Below the pieces are notes generated by a model. That model was not told the DNA's origin. It saw nothing but the letters and a program-made list of their open reading frames with translations, and ran no database searches. From NCBI GenBank assembly GCA_002293265.1, contig DBCW01000113.1, forward strand, positions 5,119-17,436: a stretch of DNA of 12,318 nt, given 5' to 3'. Shown in pieces: positions 1-7,544 of this stretch; the stretch's first letter is position 1, and each line of letters begins with the position of its first letter. Source of the stretch: Eggerthellales bacterium UBA948 (GTDB taxonomy: Bacteria > Actinomycetota > Coriobacteriia > Coriobacteriales > UBA8131). Made by a program: the position numbers and the translations under genes.

Positions 1-784
1 CCGGACAATACCGGTTGATCATCTCGGTGTTACGACAAAAGCCGCCGGATGCCATGATGACCTTCTTTGCTTCGTACCTGACACGCTCTCCGGCATGGTT
101 TTTGGCGATAATGCCTGTCACTGCGTTGTCGTCACTCAGCGCAATAGACTCTGCCGCCGTAGAAAAGTGAATCTCCACACCATTTTTGCGCGCTAAGGCC
201 TCTACGGCGTTTAAAGCCACAGTTGCAGTTGAGTTAATATTGTGTCCACGGCGCACAGTGTCTGTGCCTTTAAACGACACCTCGCTAACAAAGGGAACCT
301 TTAGATCTTCGCTTAACCAGTCTATAGTTTCGCCAAAGTGATCAGCGCAAAACTTCTGGATATCCCAGTTAAGCTGACTACCGCCCCGATCAAGGAAGTA
401 CTGTAGTAATGCTTGCGGAGAATCATTGATGCCTGCGGCTTGCTGAAGCTTAGTGCCTGCTCCGTAAAGCGTGCCTAATGCAAGTGAGCTAGAGCCATTA
501 AGCGAGCTGAGCTTCTCAATAAGGATGGTCTTTGCGCCAAGTCCGGCAGCCTCGCCGGCGGCGGTAACGCCGGCAGCTCCACCACCAACCACCAACACGT
601 CGCAAGAAATACTTCGAGCAATTGAGGATGATCCGGGTTCCTTATGTGCACATCCAAGTAGATTTCCAAACACGATGGTAGCGGCGCTGCTGCCAACCAG
701 CTGAGCAAACTGGCGTCTGCTAACTTCTGATGGGTGATTTTGCTCCTGAATCCGCACATTATCTACACGCGTGTTTACGGTCAT
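1..784 (-). CDS. Tat-exported FAD-binding fumarate-reductase-type lipoprotein, N-terminal part
   Basis: Partial gene: 261 codons from an ATG at 784 to the window edge, where the frame is still open. The start is supported by a purine-rich GGGAGAGGGAGAG just upstream. Residues 22-26 read SRRQF, a twin-arginine motif, followed by a hydrophobic stretch ending in LLGC (residues 42-45), a plausible lipobox, so a Tat-exported, lipid-anchored protein is predicted. A Rossmann FAD-binding fold follows: DVLVVGGGAAG starting near residue 62, then an acidic ILIEK strand. Further on are RRGHN and a second FAD-contact strand, VIMASGGF, close to the cut. This is the layout of the FAD_binding_2 / fumarate reductase flavoprotein family, which uses fumarate, urocanate or other unsaturated acceptors in anaerobic respiration. 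The usual GG-S-ATGG segment is altered here (SLNGSSSLALGT). The substrate residues lie in the missing half, so the electron acceptor cannot be assigned. Confidence 0.85.
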   Translation of the reverse strand, partial: MTVNTRVDNVRIQEQNHPSEVSRRQFAQLVGSSAATIVFGNLLGCAHKEPGSSSIARSISCDVLVVGGGAAGVTAAGEAAGLGAKTILIEKLSSLNGSSSLALGTLYGAGTKLQQAAGINDSPQALLQYFLDRGGSQLNWDIQKFCADHFGETIDWLSEDLKVPFVSEVSFKGTDTVRRGHNINSTATVALNAVEALARKNGVEIHFSTAAESIALSDDNAVTGIIAKNHAGERVRYEAKKVIMASGGFCRNTEMINRYCP

Positions 785-896
785 AGTTGCTCTCCCTCTC
801 CCCACTACAACAAATAAATTATTTCAAGACTATATATAAACCGCTAATAAGTATACTAGATAATGCATTGTTCTTTTTGTTGTAGCTATTATTATT

Positions 897-944
897 CGGC
901 ACTTCCTTAAGTGCCGCGAAGACAAATCAGAGCTTCGCGGCACT
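897..944. repeat. Overlapping, mutually exclusive inverted repeats
   Basis: Two perfect hairpins share a middle arm. The first pairs CGGCACTT (897-904) with AAGTGCCG (909-916) across a 4-base CCTT loop. The second pairs AGTGCCGCGAAG (910-921) with CTTCGCGGCACT (933-944) across an 11-base loop. Both cannot form at once because 910-916 is used by each. Neither strand has a T-run directly after the stems, and both neighbouring genes point away, so a simple terminator role does not fit. The role is unknown; a conformational switch in a leader or a protein-binding element is possible. Confidence 0.7.
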
Positions 945-1041
945 CGGCGAGCGGCGTGTTGCACTCTCAAACCTCATCAAAACTCATCAAACCCATGCAA
1001 CTCTCACACTCAAACCCCCTTAAAATCCGCTCAAAAAATCA

Positions 1042-1070
1042 CTTCCAATGTAGCAAATTAGTGGTATAGT
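1042..1070 (+). promoter_or_regulatory. Candidate promoter for the transaldolase-rho operon
   Basis: TATAGT at 1065-1070 is a good -10. A weak -35, CTTCCA (1042-1047), lies 17 bp upstream and matches consensus at only about half its positions. It would leave a leader of about 105 bases before the GTG start at 1181. The weak -35 suggests activation or a different true promoter. Confidence 0.35.
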
Positions 1071-1078
1071 GGAAAAAT

Positions 1079-1110
1079 ACAAATCCCTGATGTGGATGAA
1101 CAAATCCCTG
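1079..1110. repeat. Pair of 11-bp direct repeats, candidate operator
   Basis: ACAAATCCCTG occurs at 1079-1089 and again at 1100-1110, exactly 21 bp apart, which is two helical turns. A shorter echo, ACAAATC, is at 1128-1134. The pair lies immediately after the candidate -10 at 1065-1070, a typical place for a regulator to bind one face of the helix. No regulator can be named. Confidence 0.5.
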
Positions 1111-1180
1111 TCTAATTTTTTTCACAAACAAATCTTCGGATACCCATGTGTTCATAACTCATATTTCAAGGAGGACATAA

Positions 1181-1861
1181 GTGAAATTTTTCTTGGACAC
1201 AGCCGATCTTACCGAGATCGAAGAGGCGGCTTCTTGGGGGGCACTAGCCGGTGTTACCACCAATCCCACGCTCTATGCCCGTATCGGCGGTAAGCTTGCT
1301 GACTTCCCCGAGCACATTAAGCGCATTTGCGAGATAACAGAAGGTCCGGTATCTGCCGAGGCTGTAGGCACAACTCGCAGCGAGATCATTGCCGAAGGAA
1401 GGCAGCTTGCTGCTCTTGCTCCCAATGTAGTCGTGAAAATACCAACCATGATCGAAGGTTTGGCTGCAACTCGCACATTAGCCAATGAAGGTATCGCGGT
1501 TAACATGACCCTTTGCTTCTCGGTTCCTCAAGCCATATTGGCTGCCAGAAGTGGTGCTCGCTATATCAGTCCTTTTGTTGGGCGCTTTGATGACATATCC
1601 GAAGACGGCATCGAGCAGCTGTCACAGATAGTTGTTGCCCTTAGCAATTACGACTTTAGTGATTCCGGCGTATCCGGGCAAAGTGTTGAGGTCATCGCGG
1701 CATCGATCCGTAGTGCTCAACACGTAACTCAAGCGGCACTCATGGGGGCAGACATCGCAACTGTTCCCTTTAATGTATTAAAGAAATGTGTTGAGCATCC
1801 ACTTACCACAAATGGACTTTTAGCATTTGAGAAAGATTGGGAAAAGGTTATACAAGCATGA
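1181..1861 (+). CDS. tal: Small transaldolase (TalC/FSA family)
   Basis: A 226-residue TIM-barrel enzyme of the short transaldolase / fructose-6-phosphate aldolase family (usual length about 210-225). It is predicted to move a dihydroxyacetone unit between sugar phosphates in the non-oxidative pentose phosphate pathway, in the cytosol. The start is GTG at 1181, with a strong AAGGAGG at 1168-1174 six bases upstream. Visible landmarks are MKFFLDTADL at the N-terminus, GVTTNPT (residues 24-30) and the Schiff-base lysine K86 in VVVKIP. Residue 60 is Glu (in VSAEAVGTT) and residue 132 is Phe (in YISPFVGR). E. coli fructose-6-phosphate aldolase has Gln59 and Tyr131 at these places, whereas transaldolases have Glu and Phe, so transaldolase activity is inferred. 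The stop overlaps the rho start codon (ATGA at 1858-1861), so translation of the two is probably coupled. Confidence 0.92.
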   Translation: MKFFLDTADLTEIEEAASWGALAGVTTNPTLYARIGGKLADFPEHIKRICEITEGPVSAEAVGTTRSEIIAEGRQLAALAPNVVVKIPTMIEGLAATRTLANEGIAVNMTLCFSVPQAILAARSGARYISPFVGRFDDISEDGIEQLSQIVVALSNYDFSDSGVSGQSVEVIAASIRSAQHVTQAALMGADIATVPFNVLKKCVEHPLTTNGLLAFEKDWEKVIQA

Positions 1862-3783
1862 TTCAAAGTACCGAAAACGAGACCTTGGGGCAGGGCGGAG
1901 AGCAAAGCGCTCATACAGAAACAGCAACAGCAGGGGTTTCTTCTGAGCAGACCATAGCAGCTGAGATCGCCCCGGCTGCTCCTACTCCTCGCAGAAGAGG
2001 GCGTCCTCGCAAAGAAGCCAGCGCTGTAACAGATATGCCTGCCGTATCAGAGATCTTTGCCGACACATTCATAATGGGCAGCATTGACTCCCTGACAGAA
2101 CCAAAACCGGCTAAGACAACAAAAGGTAGAGGCAGACCAAAAGCCGGCAAAGCGATTGATGTTGAGAAGGTAAATGATCAAGTCGAGACCGACCAAGCTC
2201 AAGGTCAAGCTAAAACTAAAACCCAAATCCAAGATCAAGTGTCCGCAGAGGCTGCGCCTGCAGAAGCTGCATCGGCTCCGGTAGCGCAGCAAGAAGAAAC
2301 AACACCTGCACAAACTCCCAAAGAATCGCGCAAATCTAAGGGCGGTGGATCAAACAATGGCGGCGGTTCCAACAAGAACAACTCTAATAACGGGCACAAC
2401 AATCAAGGCGGTTCCGGCGGTAAAAAGGGTTATCAAAACCAAGGTCGTCGTCCGCGCAGAAATAACTACAACAATCCTCGCGAGCAGGTAGTTCCTCAGA
2501 CCAGTCGTGAAGATCTTGAAGGTCTAAAAATTGCCGAACTGCGCGAAAAAGCAGCTGAACTTGAGTTAGATATTACAGCCATCAAGAAAAAAGAAGAACT
2601 GATCGAAGCCGTTTTAGATGCCATGGTCAAAGCCGAGGGCTTTGTGGGCTGCGAGGGCATTCTCGATCTTTTGCCTGAAGGTTACGGATTCTTGCGCACG
2701 ACAGGTTATTTGCCGGGCGAGCTTGATGTTTACGTTGGCATGTCTATGGTGCGCCGCAACGGACTACGCAAAGGCGACAAAGTTACCGGTCAGGTCAGGC
2801 CGGCACGCGACAACGAGAAGTACGCCGCGCTGCATCGCATCGACACAGTTAACGGGCTTTTGCTGGATGATTCTCGTGGGCGCAGACGTTTTGCCGACCT
2901 CACGCCGGTGTATCCGGATGACAGACTGCTTATGGAACATGGCCCAAACACCATTACTGCACGCACTATCGACCTTGTAGCACCTATTGGTAAGGGTCAG
3001 CGCGGACTTATCGTGTCTCCACCTAAAGCCGGTAAGACTACCATTCTCAAAGATATTGCCGCAAGCATCTCGGCAAATAATCCCGATGTACATCTGATGT
3101 GTCTTTTGGTCGATGAGCGTCCTGAAGAAGTTACTGATATGGAGCGCTCCATCAATGGAGAAGTGGTCTCCTCAACATTTGATATGCCGTCTGAAAATCA
3201 CATTGCTGTGGCAGAGCTGGTCATTGAGCGCGCTAAGCGTTTGGTTGAAATTGGCAAGGACGTAGTTATCCTTTTGGACTCCATAACCCGTTTGGCTCGC
3301 GCTTACAACTTGGCGCAACCGGCATCCGGACGCATCTTATCCGGTGGTGTGGATTCCACGGCTTTGTATCCGCCCAAGCGCTTTTTGGGCGCTGCCCGAA
3401 ACATCGAAGGCGGCGGGTCGCTGACGATCTTGGCTTCTGCACTCATTGAGACCGGTTCAAAAATGGACGAGGTCATCTTTGAGGAGTTTAAGGGCACCGG
3501 TAATATGGAGCTGAGGTTGGATCGCGATTTGGCAGATCGTCGTATTTTCCCGGCAATCGACCCTGTGGCATCCGGCACACGAAAAGAAGAGTTGCTGCTT
3601 GATGCACAAGAAGCACCACTGATTTGGGCAGTCAGACGCATACTCGCAAATATGAATAATACCGAGCGAGCTATGGAGATGCTCATAAAATCGCTCAAAC
3701 AAACACAAAATAACGCTGAGTTCTTAATGCGAACCGCTAAAAAAGCACAAATAAAGAGCAATACAGAAATAGCTGAACTATAG
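1858..3783 (+). CDS. rho: Transcription termination factor Rho with long disordered N-terminal extension
   Basis: A 641-residue hexameric RNA helicase/translocase that ends transcription of untranslated RNA; E. coli Rho has 419 residues. I chose ATG 1858, which overlaps the tal stop as ATGA, over an in-frame TTG at 1837. Residues 1 to about 215 are low-complexity and probably disordered. They contain two AT-hook-like basic motifs, RRRGRPRK (45-52) and GRGRPK (90-95), and a Gly/Asn/Lys-rich tract at about 161-206. The conserved core follows: a Rho_N helical domain (about 216-258), an OB-fold RNA-binding domain (about 262-340), Walker A PPKAGKT (388-394, K393), Walker B VVILLDS (aspartate at 474), the Q-loop region with [14 protein letters not shown], and the R-loop FKGTGNMEL. 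All core motifs appear intact. Inserted basic N-terminal segments are known in actinobacterial Rho and help RNA binding; the AT-hook and Asn-rich combination is what I see here. No separate promoter or leader is visible, so it is probably expressed from the tal transcript. Confidence 0.97.
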   Translation: MIQSTENETLGQGGEQSAHTETATAGVSSEQTIAAEIAPAAPTPRRRGRPRKEASAVTDMPAVSEIFADTFIMGSIDSLTEPKPAKTTKGRGRPKAGKAIDVEKVNDQVETDQAQGQAKTKTQIQDQVSAEAAPAEAASAPVAQQEETTPAQTPKESRKSKGGGSNNGGGSNKNNSNNGHNNQGGSGGKKGYQNQGRRPRRNNYNNPREQVVPQTSREDLEGLKIAELREKAAELELDITAIKKKEELIEAVLDAMVKAEGFVGCEGILDLLPEGYGFLRTTGYLPGELDVYVGMSMVRRNGLRKGDKVTGQVRPARDNEKYAALHRIDTVNGLLLDDSRGRRRFADLTPVYPDDRLLMEHGPNTITARTIDLVAPIGKGQRGLIVSPPKAGKTTILKDIAASISANNPDVHLMCLLVDERPEEVTDMERSINGEVVSSTFDMPSENHIAVAELVIERAKRLVEIGKDVVILLDSITRLARAYNLAQPASGRILSGGVDSTALYPPKRFLGAARNIEGGGSLTILASALIETGSKMDEVIFEEFKGTGNMELRLDRDLADRRIFPAIDPVASGTRKEELLLDAQEAPLIWAVRRILANMNNTERAMEMLIKSLKQTQNNAEFLMRTAKKAQIKSNTEIAEL

Positions 3784-3826
3784 TAGACTGAAAACAGCAT
3801 AAGCCGCATCATCGGGGAGGATGAAC

Positions 3827-5938
3827 ATGGCTAGAACAGTTAGCGGACTGGCGCTACGGATATCAGAGATCCGTTTTGTGCGAGCCCTTAATAACGGTCT
3901 CATGAAGGCAATACCATTCATTTTGGCTGGTGCCTTATGTGTTGCTGTATTCAACTTGCCTATCCCGGCGTACCAGGATTTTGTCAGAAATGCCTTTTTT
4001 GGGCAGCTTGCTGTTATCTTTGACAGCATTTCTGCTGCCACGCTAAGCGTTGTCTCTATAGTCGTATTAATTGCTATTTCATACAACTACTCTATAGATG
4101 AACCGATGGTTAAGAATGGCACCATACATCCTTTGGCACCGGTCATTACTGCTTTTTGCTGCTATATAGCGTTATTTATGAGTCTTGAAGCAAGTGGTCT
4201 TATAGCCATCAGCAATCCCGGCAGAGGCGGAATGTTTTTTTCGATGCTACTTGCCCTAGTGGTGCCGTGGCTTTTTTTCGCATTTCTTAAGCTGCGGATG
4301 AAAATCAGACCATATAGATACTCCGCGCTTGATTCTAACCTCTTAATGCGTTTATCTCTGAGAGCTATTTTTCCGGTAACTGCAACGATAGTTACCTTTG
4401 TGGTGTTTAAAGTTGTTGTGCTCGAAAGTGCCCCCATTGAAATGCTGGAAAATGCTTTTCTGCAATTTGCTCAAGCCAATTTGGGCAAAGAAGACATCTT
4501 CTCTGTAATACTAACTGTATTATTGATGCAACTTATGTGGTTTGTAGGCATACATGGCGGGGGAGTAGTATTTGATGACATTATGAACAACGCTACGGTT
4601 CATGATGTTTCATCGATGTTTGCCACGCAAGATTTTTACTTTGTATTTGTAAACATTGGTGGAGCGGGAGCGCTGCTCGGGCTACTTTTAGCGCTATGGT
4701 TATTCAAGCCGGGGTATCGCGAAAAACATCTCGCAAATGTCTCTGCCGTACCGCTGGTCTTTAACATCAACGAATCACTAATCTTTGGTATACCTATAAT
4801 ATTTAACCCATTTTATGCAATTCCATTTATACTTGGTCCTGCACTAATTGCCGCAATTGCCTATGGAGCATTTGCGTCCGGCATAGTGCCTGCCATGACC
4901 TTACATGTGGAGTGGACTACACCTATCATCTTCTCCGGATTTTTAACTACTAACTCAATTGCCGGTGTGGTTCTTCAGTTGGTATGTTTGGGACTTGCGA
5001 TGCTGGTGTACACACCATTTGTGCTTGGATATCGACGCTCCCTTATACGACACCGCAAAGAGCGAGTAGCTGCAATGCAAGATGCTATGACCAAGGCTGC
5101 TGATACCGATGGCATGAGCGTAATTGAACGAGATGATATTATCGGCACAACAGCCCGCGAGATGTCGGCATATATTCACGGCTGCTTTGAATTAAAAGTT
5201 TTGCCGTTCTACTTGGTGTACCAGCCCAAAACAGACAGCCAAGGTAAAGCTGTGGGCGCTGAAGCCTTGCTCAGATGGAAGCACCCTGATTATGGAGTCG
5301 TGTCGCCGATTGTGTTGGTTGAATTATGCGATGAGACAGGTCTTAGCGTAGAGCTTGGTAGGTGGATAACTGCCGAGGGCATGAAAGAGTACAAGCGCTG
5401 GAAAGAACGCGGAATAAAAGACTTGCGTTTATCCATAAATCTGAATCCACGGCACTTTGAACAAGACGATGGTTTCGTAGACTTTTTGGCCGAGCAGATT
5501 CGCGAAAATAACATCAAACCGGGCGAGATAGAGCTGGAGATAACCGAGCATATGGCGATGCACTTTACACCCGCAAATGAACAAGCAATTAAGAGTATTC
5601 GTGAATTAGGAATAGATCTGTCGATCGATGACATGGGTATTGGCTACAGCTCCCTTACATATATCAGCGATTTTGGTGCCAAGCGCATAAAGGTTGATGT
5701 ATCGCTGGTTAGCCAGATAGAAACAGACCGCCAACAACGCGAGATACTTCGCTCCATAGTAAACCTTGCCGAACAACTAGACCTTGGCGTGGTGGTAGAA
5801 GGCGTTGAGCAACAAGGTCAGGTAGATGCACTGGTAGATTTGGGCGTGAAGCACTTTCAGGGCTACTACTTTAGCAAACCCTTAGAGCCAAAAGACTTTG
5901 TGGAGTATGTTGAACAGCATTGTAAGGGTAACGTTTAG
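3827..5938 (+). CDS. PTS EIIC-like membrane domain fused to EAL c-di-GMP phosphodiesterase
   Basis: A 703-residue fusion. I start it at ATG 3827, six bases after GGGGAGG (3814-3820); an in-frame ATG at 3821 touches the Shine-Dalgarno and is less likely. Residues 1 to about 400 are a polytopic membrane domain of the lactose/cellobiose/chitobiose PTS EIIC family: GIHGG (His243) and [13 protein letters not shown] (Glu316) match the sugar-binding His and Glu of ChbC-type permeases, with NES where NEP is usual. A linker (about 405-465) leads to a cytoplasmic EAL domain with the expected catalytic and metal residues: EAL at 479-481, N538, E571 in ELEITE, D601-D602 in the [10 protein letters not shown] loop, K622, E658 in VEGVE, and Q678 in FQGYY. 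It is therefore probably an active c-di-GMP phosphodiesterase. No EIIA or EIIB gene or domain is in the window, so a sensory role (sugar occupancy controlling c-di-GMP breakdown) is inferred, but transport with general EIIB partners remains possible. It starts 43 bases after rho with no terminator between them, so read-through from tal-rho is likely. Confidence 0.9.
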   Translation: MARTVSGLALRISEIRFVRALNNGLMKAIPFILAGALCVAVFNLPIPAYQDFVRNAFFGQLAVIFDSISAATLSVVSIVVLIAISYNYSIDEPMVKNGTIHPLAPVITAFCCYIALFMSLEASGLIAISNPGRGGMFFSMLLALVVPWLFFAFLKLRMKIRPYRYSALDSNLLMRLSLRAIFPVTATIVTFVVFKVVVLESAPIEMLENAFLQFAQANLGKEDIFSVILTVLLMQLMWFVGIHGGGVVFDDIMNNATVHDVSSMFATQDFYFVFVNIGGAGALLGLLLALWLFKPGYREKHLANVSAVPLVFNINESLIFGIPIIFNPFYAIPFILGPALIAAIAYGAFASGIVPAMTLHVEWTTPIIFSGFLTTNSIAGVVLQLVCLGLAMLVYTPFVLGYRRSLIRHRKERVAAMQDAMTKAADTDGMSVIERDDIIGTTAREMSAYIHGCFELKVLPFYLVYQPKTDSQGKAVGAEALLRWKHPDYGVVSPIVLVELCDETGLSVELGRWITAEGMKEYKRWKERGIKDLRLSINLNPRHFEQDDGFVDFLAEQIRENNIKPGEIELEITEHMAMHFTPANEQAIKSIRELGIDLSIDDMGIGYSSLTYISDFGAKRIKVDVSLVSQIETDRQQREILRSIVNLAEQLDLGVVVEGVEQQGQVDALVDLGVKHFQGYYFSKPLEPKDFVEYVEQHCKGNV

Positions 5939-6099
5939 AGGAATTTTAATCTGCTAACTTCACATAGCAGTACAGATGCGATAACCTTATCAGCTTGAAG
6001 TTAATGACTTCGATAGCTTTGTATTTGCCGGGCAATTTGGAGGGCAGGCAAATGCGCTGTTTCACAACTACTTAAAGGCTACATTTCGAGAGGCGGATC
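5939..6099. promoter_or_regulatory. Gap before metK, with imperfect palindrome and no recognised riboswitch
   Basis: The 161 bases before metK contain an inverted repeat, GAAGT-TAATG-ACTTC at 5997-6011, which extends with one mismatch to TTGAAGT/ACTTCGA (5995-6013). TTGAAG at 5995-6000 could be a -35, but no good -10 follows at the right distance. I looked for a SAM-box-type leader and did not recognise one. A start-less open frame runs through the right part of the gap (see findings). Confidence 0.4.
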
Positions 6100-7365
6100 A
6101 TGGGCGACATCGGCAACAAAAAAACGTACATATTTACATCAGAAAGTGTGACCGAAGGGCATCCCGACAAGGTTTGTGACCAGGTTGCTGACACCATATT
6201 AGATGCAATCATAGCAAAGGAAGCCGAGCTTGAGGCATCCAGCTATCGCTCACCTGAAGGAGAGACTGCCGATGTAAAAAGCGTTCGCGTAGCTTGTGAA
6301 GCTTTGGCAACAGAAGGTCTGATGATATTAGCCGGCGAGATTCGCACTCAAGCTTACATTGATATCGAATCCATTGCGCGAGAGGTCATCGCTGACATTG
6401 GCTACAACGATCCTGATACCGGATTTCATAGCAAATCCGTTGGTGTCATCAACGCTATTCACGGACAAAGTGCTGATATTGCCCAAGGAGTTGACGAATC
6501 TTTTGAGGTACAGCATAACGTTAATGCCGATGACCCTTACGAGCTTAATGGAGCAGGCGACCAAGGCATGATGTTTGGTTATGCCTGCAACGACACTCCA
6601 ACACTAATGCCTATGCCGATCTTTTTAGCACACCGCATTTCCGAGCGCCTTACCGAGGTGCGCAAGAACGGCACTTTGCCGTATCTGCGCCCGGATGGCA
6701 AAACACAAGTTAGCGTGCGCTACGAGGACGACAAGCCCGTAGCGGTAGAAAAGGTATTGATATCCACACAGCATCAGGACGGCATTGATGTTGAGACGCA
6801 ACTTAAAAACGACCTGATTGAGCATGTGATTACACCGGTATTTGCCGAGTGGAACATCAACTGGAATGATACTGAGGTCTATGTAAACCCCACCGGGCGT
6901 TTTGTTATCGGCGGTCCAACCGGAGACACCGGAGTAGTTGGGCGTAAGATTATTGTTGATACATATGGCGGAAAAGGTCGTCACGGCGGCGGTGCTTTTA
7001 GTGGTAAAGATCCTACAAAGGTGGATCGCTCAGCCGCATATGCGGCTCGTTGGGTAGCTAAAAACATCGTAGCAGCCGGTCTGGCTGATCGCTGCGAAGT
7101 GCAGGTGGCATACGGTATTGGTATGGCTAAGCCGCTATCGCTTATGGTGGACACATTCGGCACCGGCACTGTGGCGGACGAAAAAATTGCCGAGGCAGTG
7201 CGCAAGGTATTTGACCTACGCCCGGCAGCCATTATCGATGTCTTAGACCTACGCCGCCCAATATATAGGAAAACTTCCAACTACGGTCACTTTGGTCGCG
7301 AACTACCGGAGTTCACCTGGGAAAAAACCAACCGCACCGAAGAACTCAAAGCCGCAGTACAATAA
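6100..7365 (+). CDS. metK: S-adenosylmethionine synthetase
   Basis: A 421-residue methionine adenosyltransferase that makes S-adenosylmethionine from methionine and ATP in the cytosol. ATG 6100 has a GAGAGG-type ribosome site ending about six bases before it. Family signatures are all present: [12 protein letters not shown] (GHPDK at 20-24) binding ATP and Mg, the first MAT signature [12 protein letters not shown] (from 151), and the glycine-rich phosphate loop [16 protein letters not shown] (296-311). It is longer than the roughly 384-residue E. coli enzyme, mainly because of an extra segment at about residues 40-58, between the GHPDK helix and the VRVACE strand. The gene stands alone on its strand and is followed by a strong terminator. 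The product feeds methyltransferases such as the convergent gene next door, but that proximity need not be functional. Confidence 0.97.
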   Translation: MGDIGNKKTYIFTSESVTEGHPDKVCDQVADTILDAIIAKEAELEASSYRSPEGETADVKSVRVACEALATEGLMILAGEIRTQAYIDIESIAREVIADIGYNDPDTGFHSKSVGVINAIHGQSADIAQGVDESFEVQHNVNADDPYELNGAGDQGMMFGYACNDTPTLMPMPIFLAHRISERLTEVRKNGTLPYLRPDGKTQVSVRYEDDKPVAVEKVLISTQHQDGIDVETQLKNDLIEHVITPVFAEWNINWNDTEVYVNPTGRFVIGGPTGDTGVVGRKIIVDTYGGKGRHGGGAFSGKDPTKVDRSAAYAARWVAKNIVAAGLADRCEVQVAYGIGMAKPLSLMVDTFGTGTVADEKIAEAVRKVFDLRPAAIIDVLDLRRPIYRKTSNYGHFGRELPEFTWEKTNRTEELKAAVQ

Positions 7366-7449
7366 GAGCAAGAGGGGTTGTATCAAAAGTATGAGCATAG
7401 CCAAGATTGTCAACTCAGCGTCGCCCTCTGACACCCTCGCAGCTCCTCC

Positions 7450-7475
7450 TGTCATTCCCGCGCAGGCGGGAATCC
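7450..7475. repeat. CATTCCCGC palindromic repeat, copy 1
   Basis: Within TGTCATTCCCGCG...GGAATCC, the arms ATTCCCGC (7454-7461) and GCGGGAAT (7466-7473) pair perfectly around a 4-base GCAG loop. This is the REP/MITE-like short repeat seen as interspersed intergenic copies in many bacteria. Related copies occur in this window at 8317-8453 and 12278-12318. It lies between the metK stop and the terminator. Confidence 0.85.
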
Positions 7476-7497
7476 ATATTTAACAGTTGCTACAATG

Positions 7498-7534
7498 CAA
7501 AAGCCATAGGAAACTGTGTATCCTATGGCTTTTG
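7498..7534. terminator. Bidirectional intrinsic terminator between metK and the methyltransferase
   Basis: A perfect 14-bp stem: CAAAAGCCATAGGA (7498-7511) pairs with TCCTATGGCTTTTG (7521-7534) around a 9-base loop. The A-tract on the left and T-tract on the right lie within the stem ends, so it can act on both strands, as expected between two convergent genes. It ends only 11 bases after the methyltransferase stop codon. Confidence 0.88.
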
Positions 7535-7544
7535 ATACAGCACA

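Larger units (their letters stand above)
785..1180. other. Divergent intergenic region, no gene seen
   Basis: About 400 bases between two divergently oriented genes. The left part (roughly 820-890) is AT-rich and includes ACTATA at 829-834, which reads TATAGT on the minus strand and could be a -10 element for the flavoprotein gene, though no good -35 is visible. The middle holds the overlapping hairpins at 897-944. After them come short CTCATCAAA repeats (972-991), then the transaldolase promoter region with 11-bp direct repeats and a T7 run at about 1116-1122. No convincing ORF, tRNA or known riboswitch was recognised. Confidence 0.6.

Noticed and set aside
897..944. Bidirectional rho-independent terminator
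   Set aside because: The flanking genes diverge rather than converge, and no T-run follows the stems on either strand.
1837..1857. Earlier TTG start for rho adding seven residues
   Set aside because: It lies inside tal with no better ribosome site, while ATG 1858 forms the classic ATGA overlap with the tal stop.
3303..3812. Long open frame of 169 codons on the minus strand inside rho
   Set aside because: It is antisense to the highly conserved Rho ATPase core, has no recognisable domain and looks like a codon-bias shadow.
5939..6099. SAM riboswitch upstream of metK
   Set aside because: I could not find the multi-stem SAM-I-type pattern or a terminator hairpin in the leader; only a short imperfect palindrome is present.
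6625..6984. 119-codon minus-strand frame inside metK
   Set aside because: It is opposite conserved MetK coding sequence and has no ribosome site or domain pattern.
7391..7483. 30-codon ORF after metK ending in a VIPAQAGIH-like tail
   Set aside because: The tail is simply the translation of the palindromic repeat at 7450-7475, and the GAGGGG upstream is too far from the ATG.
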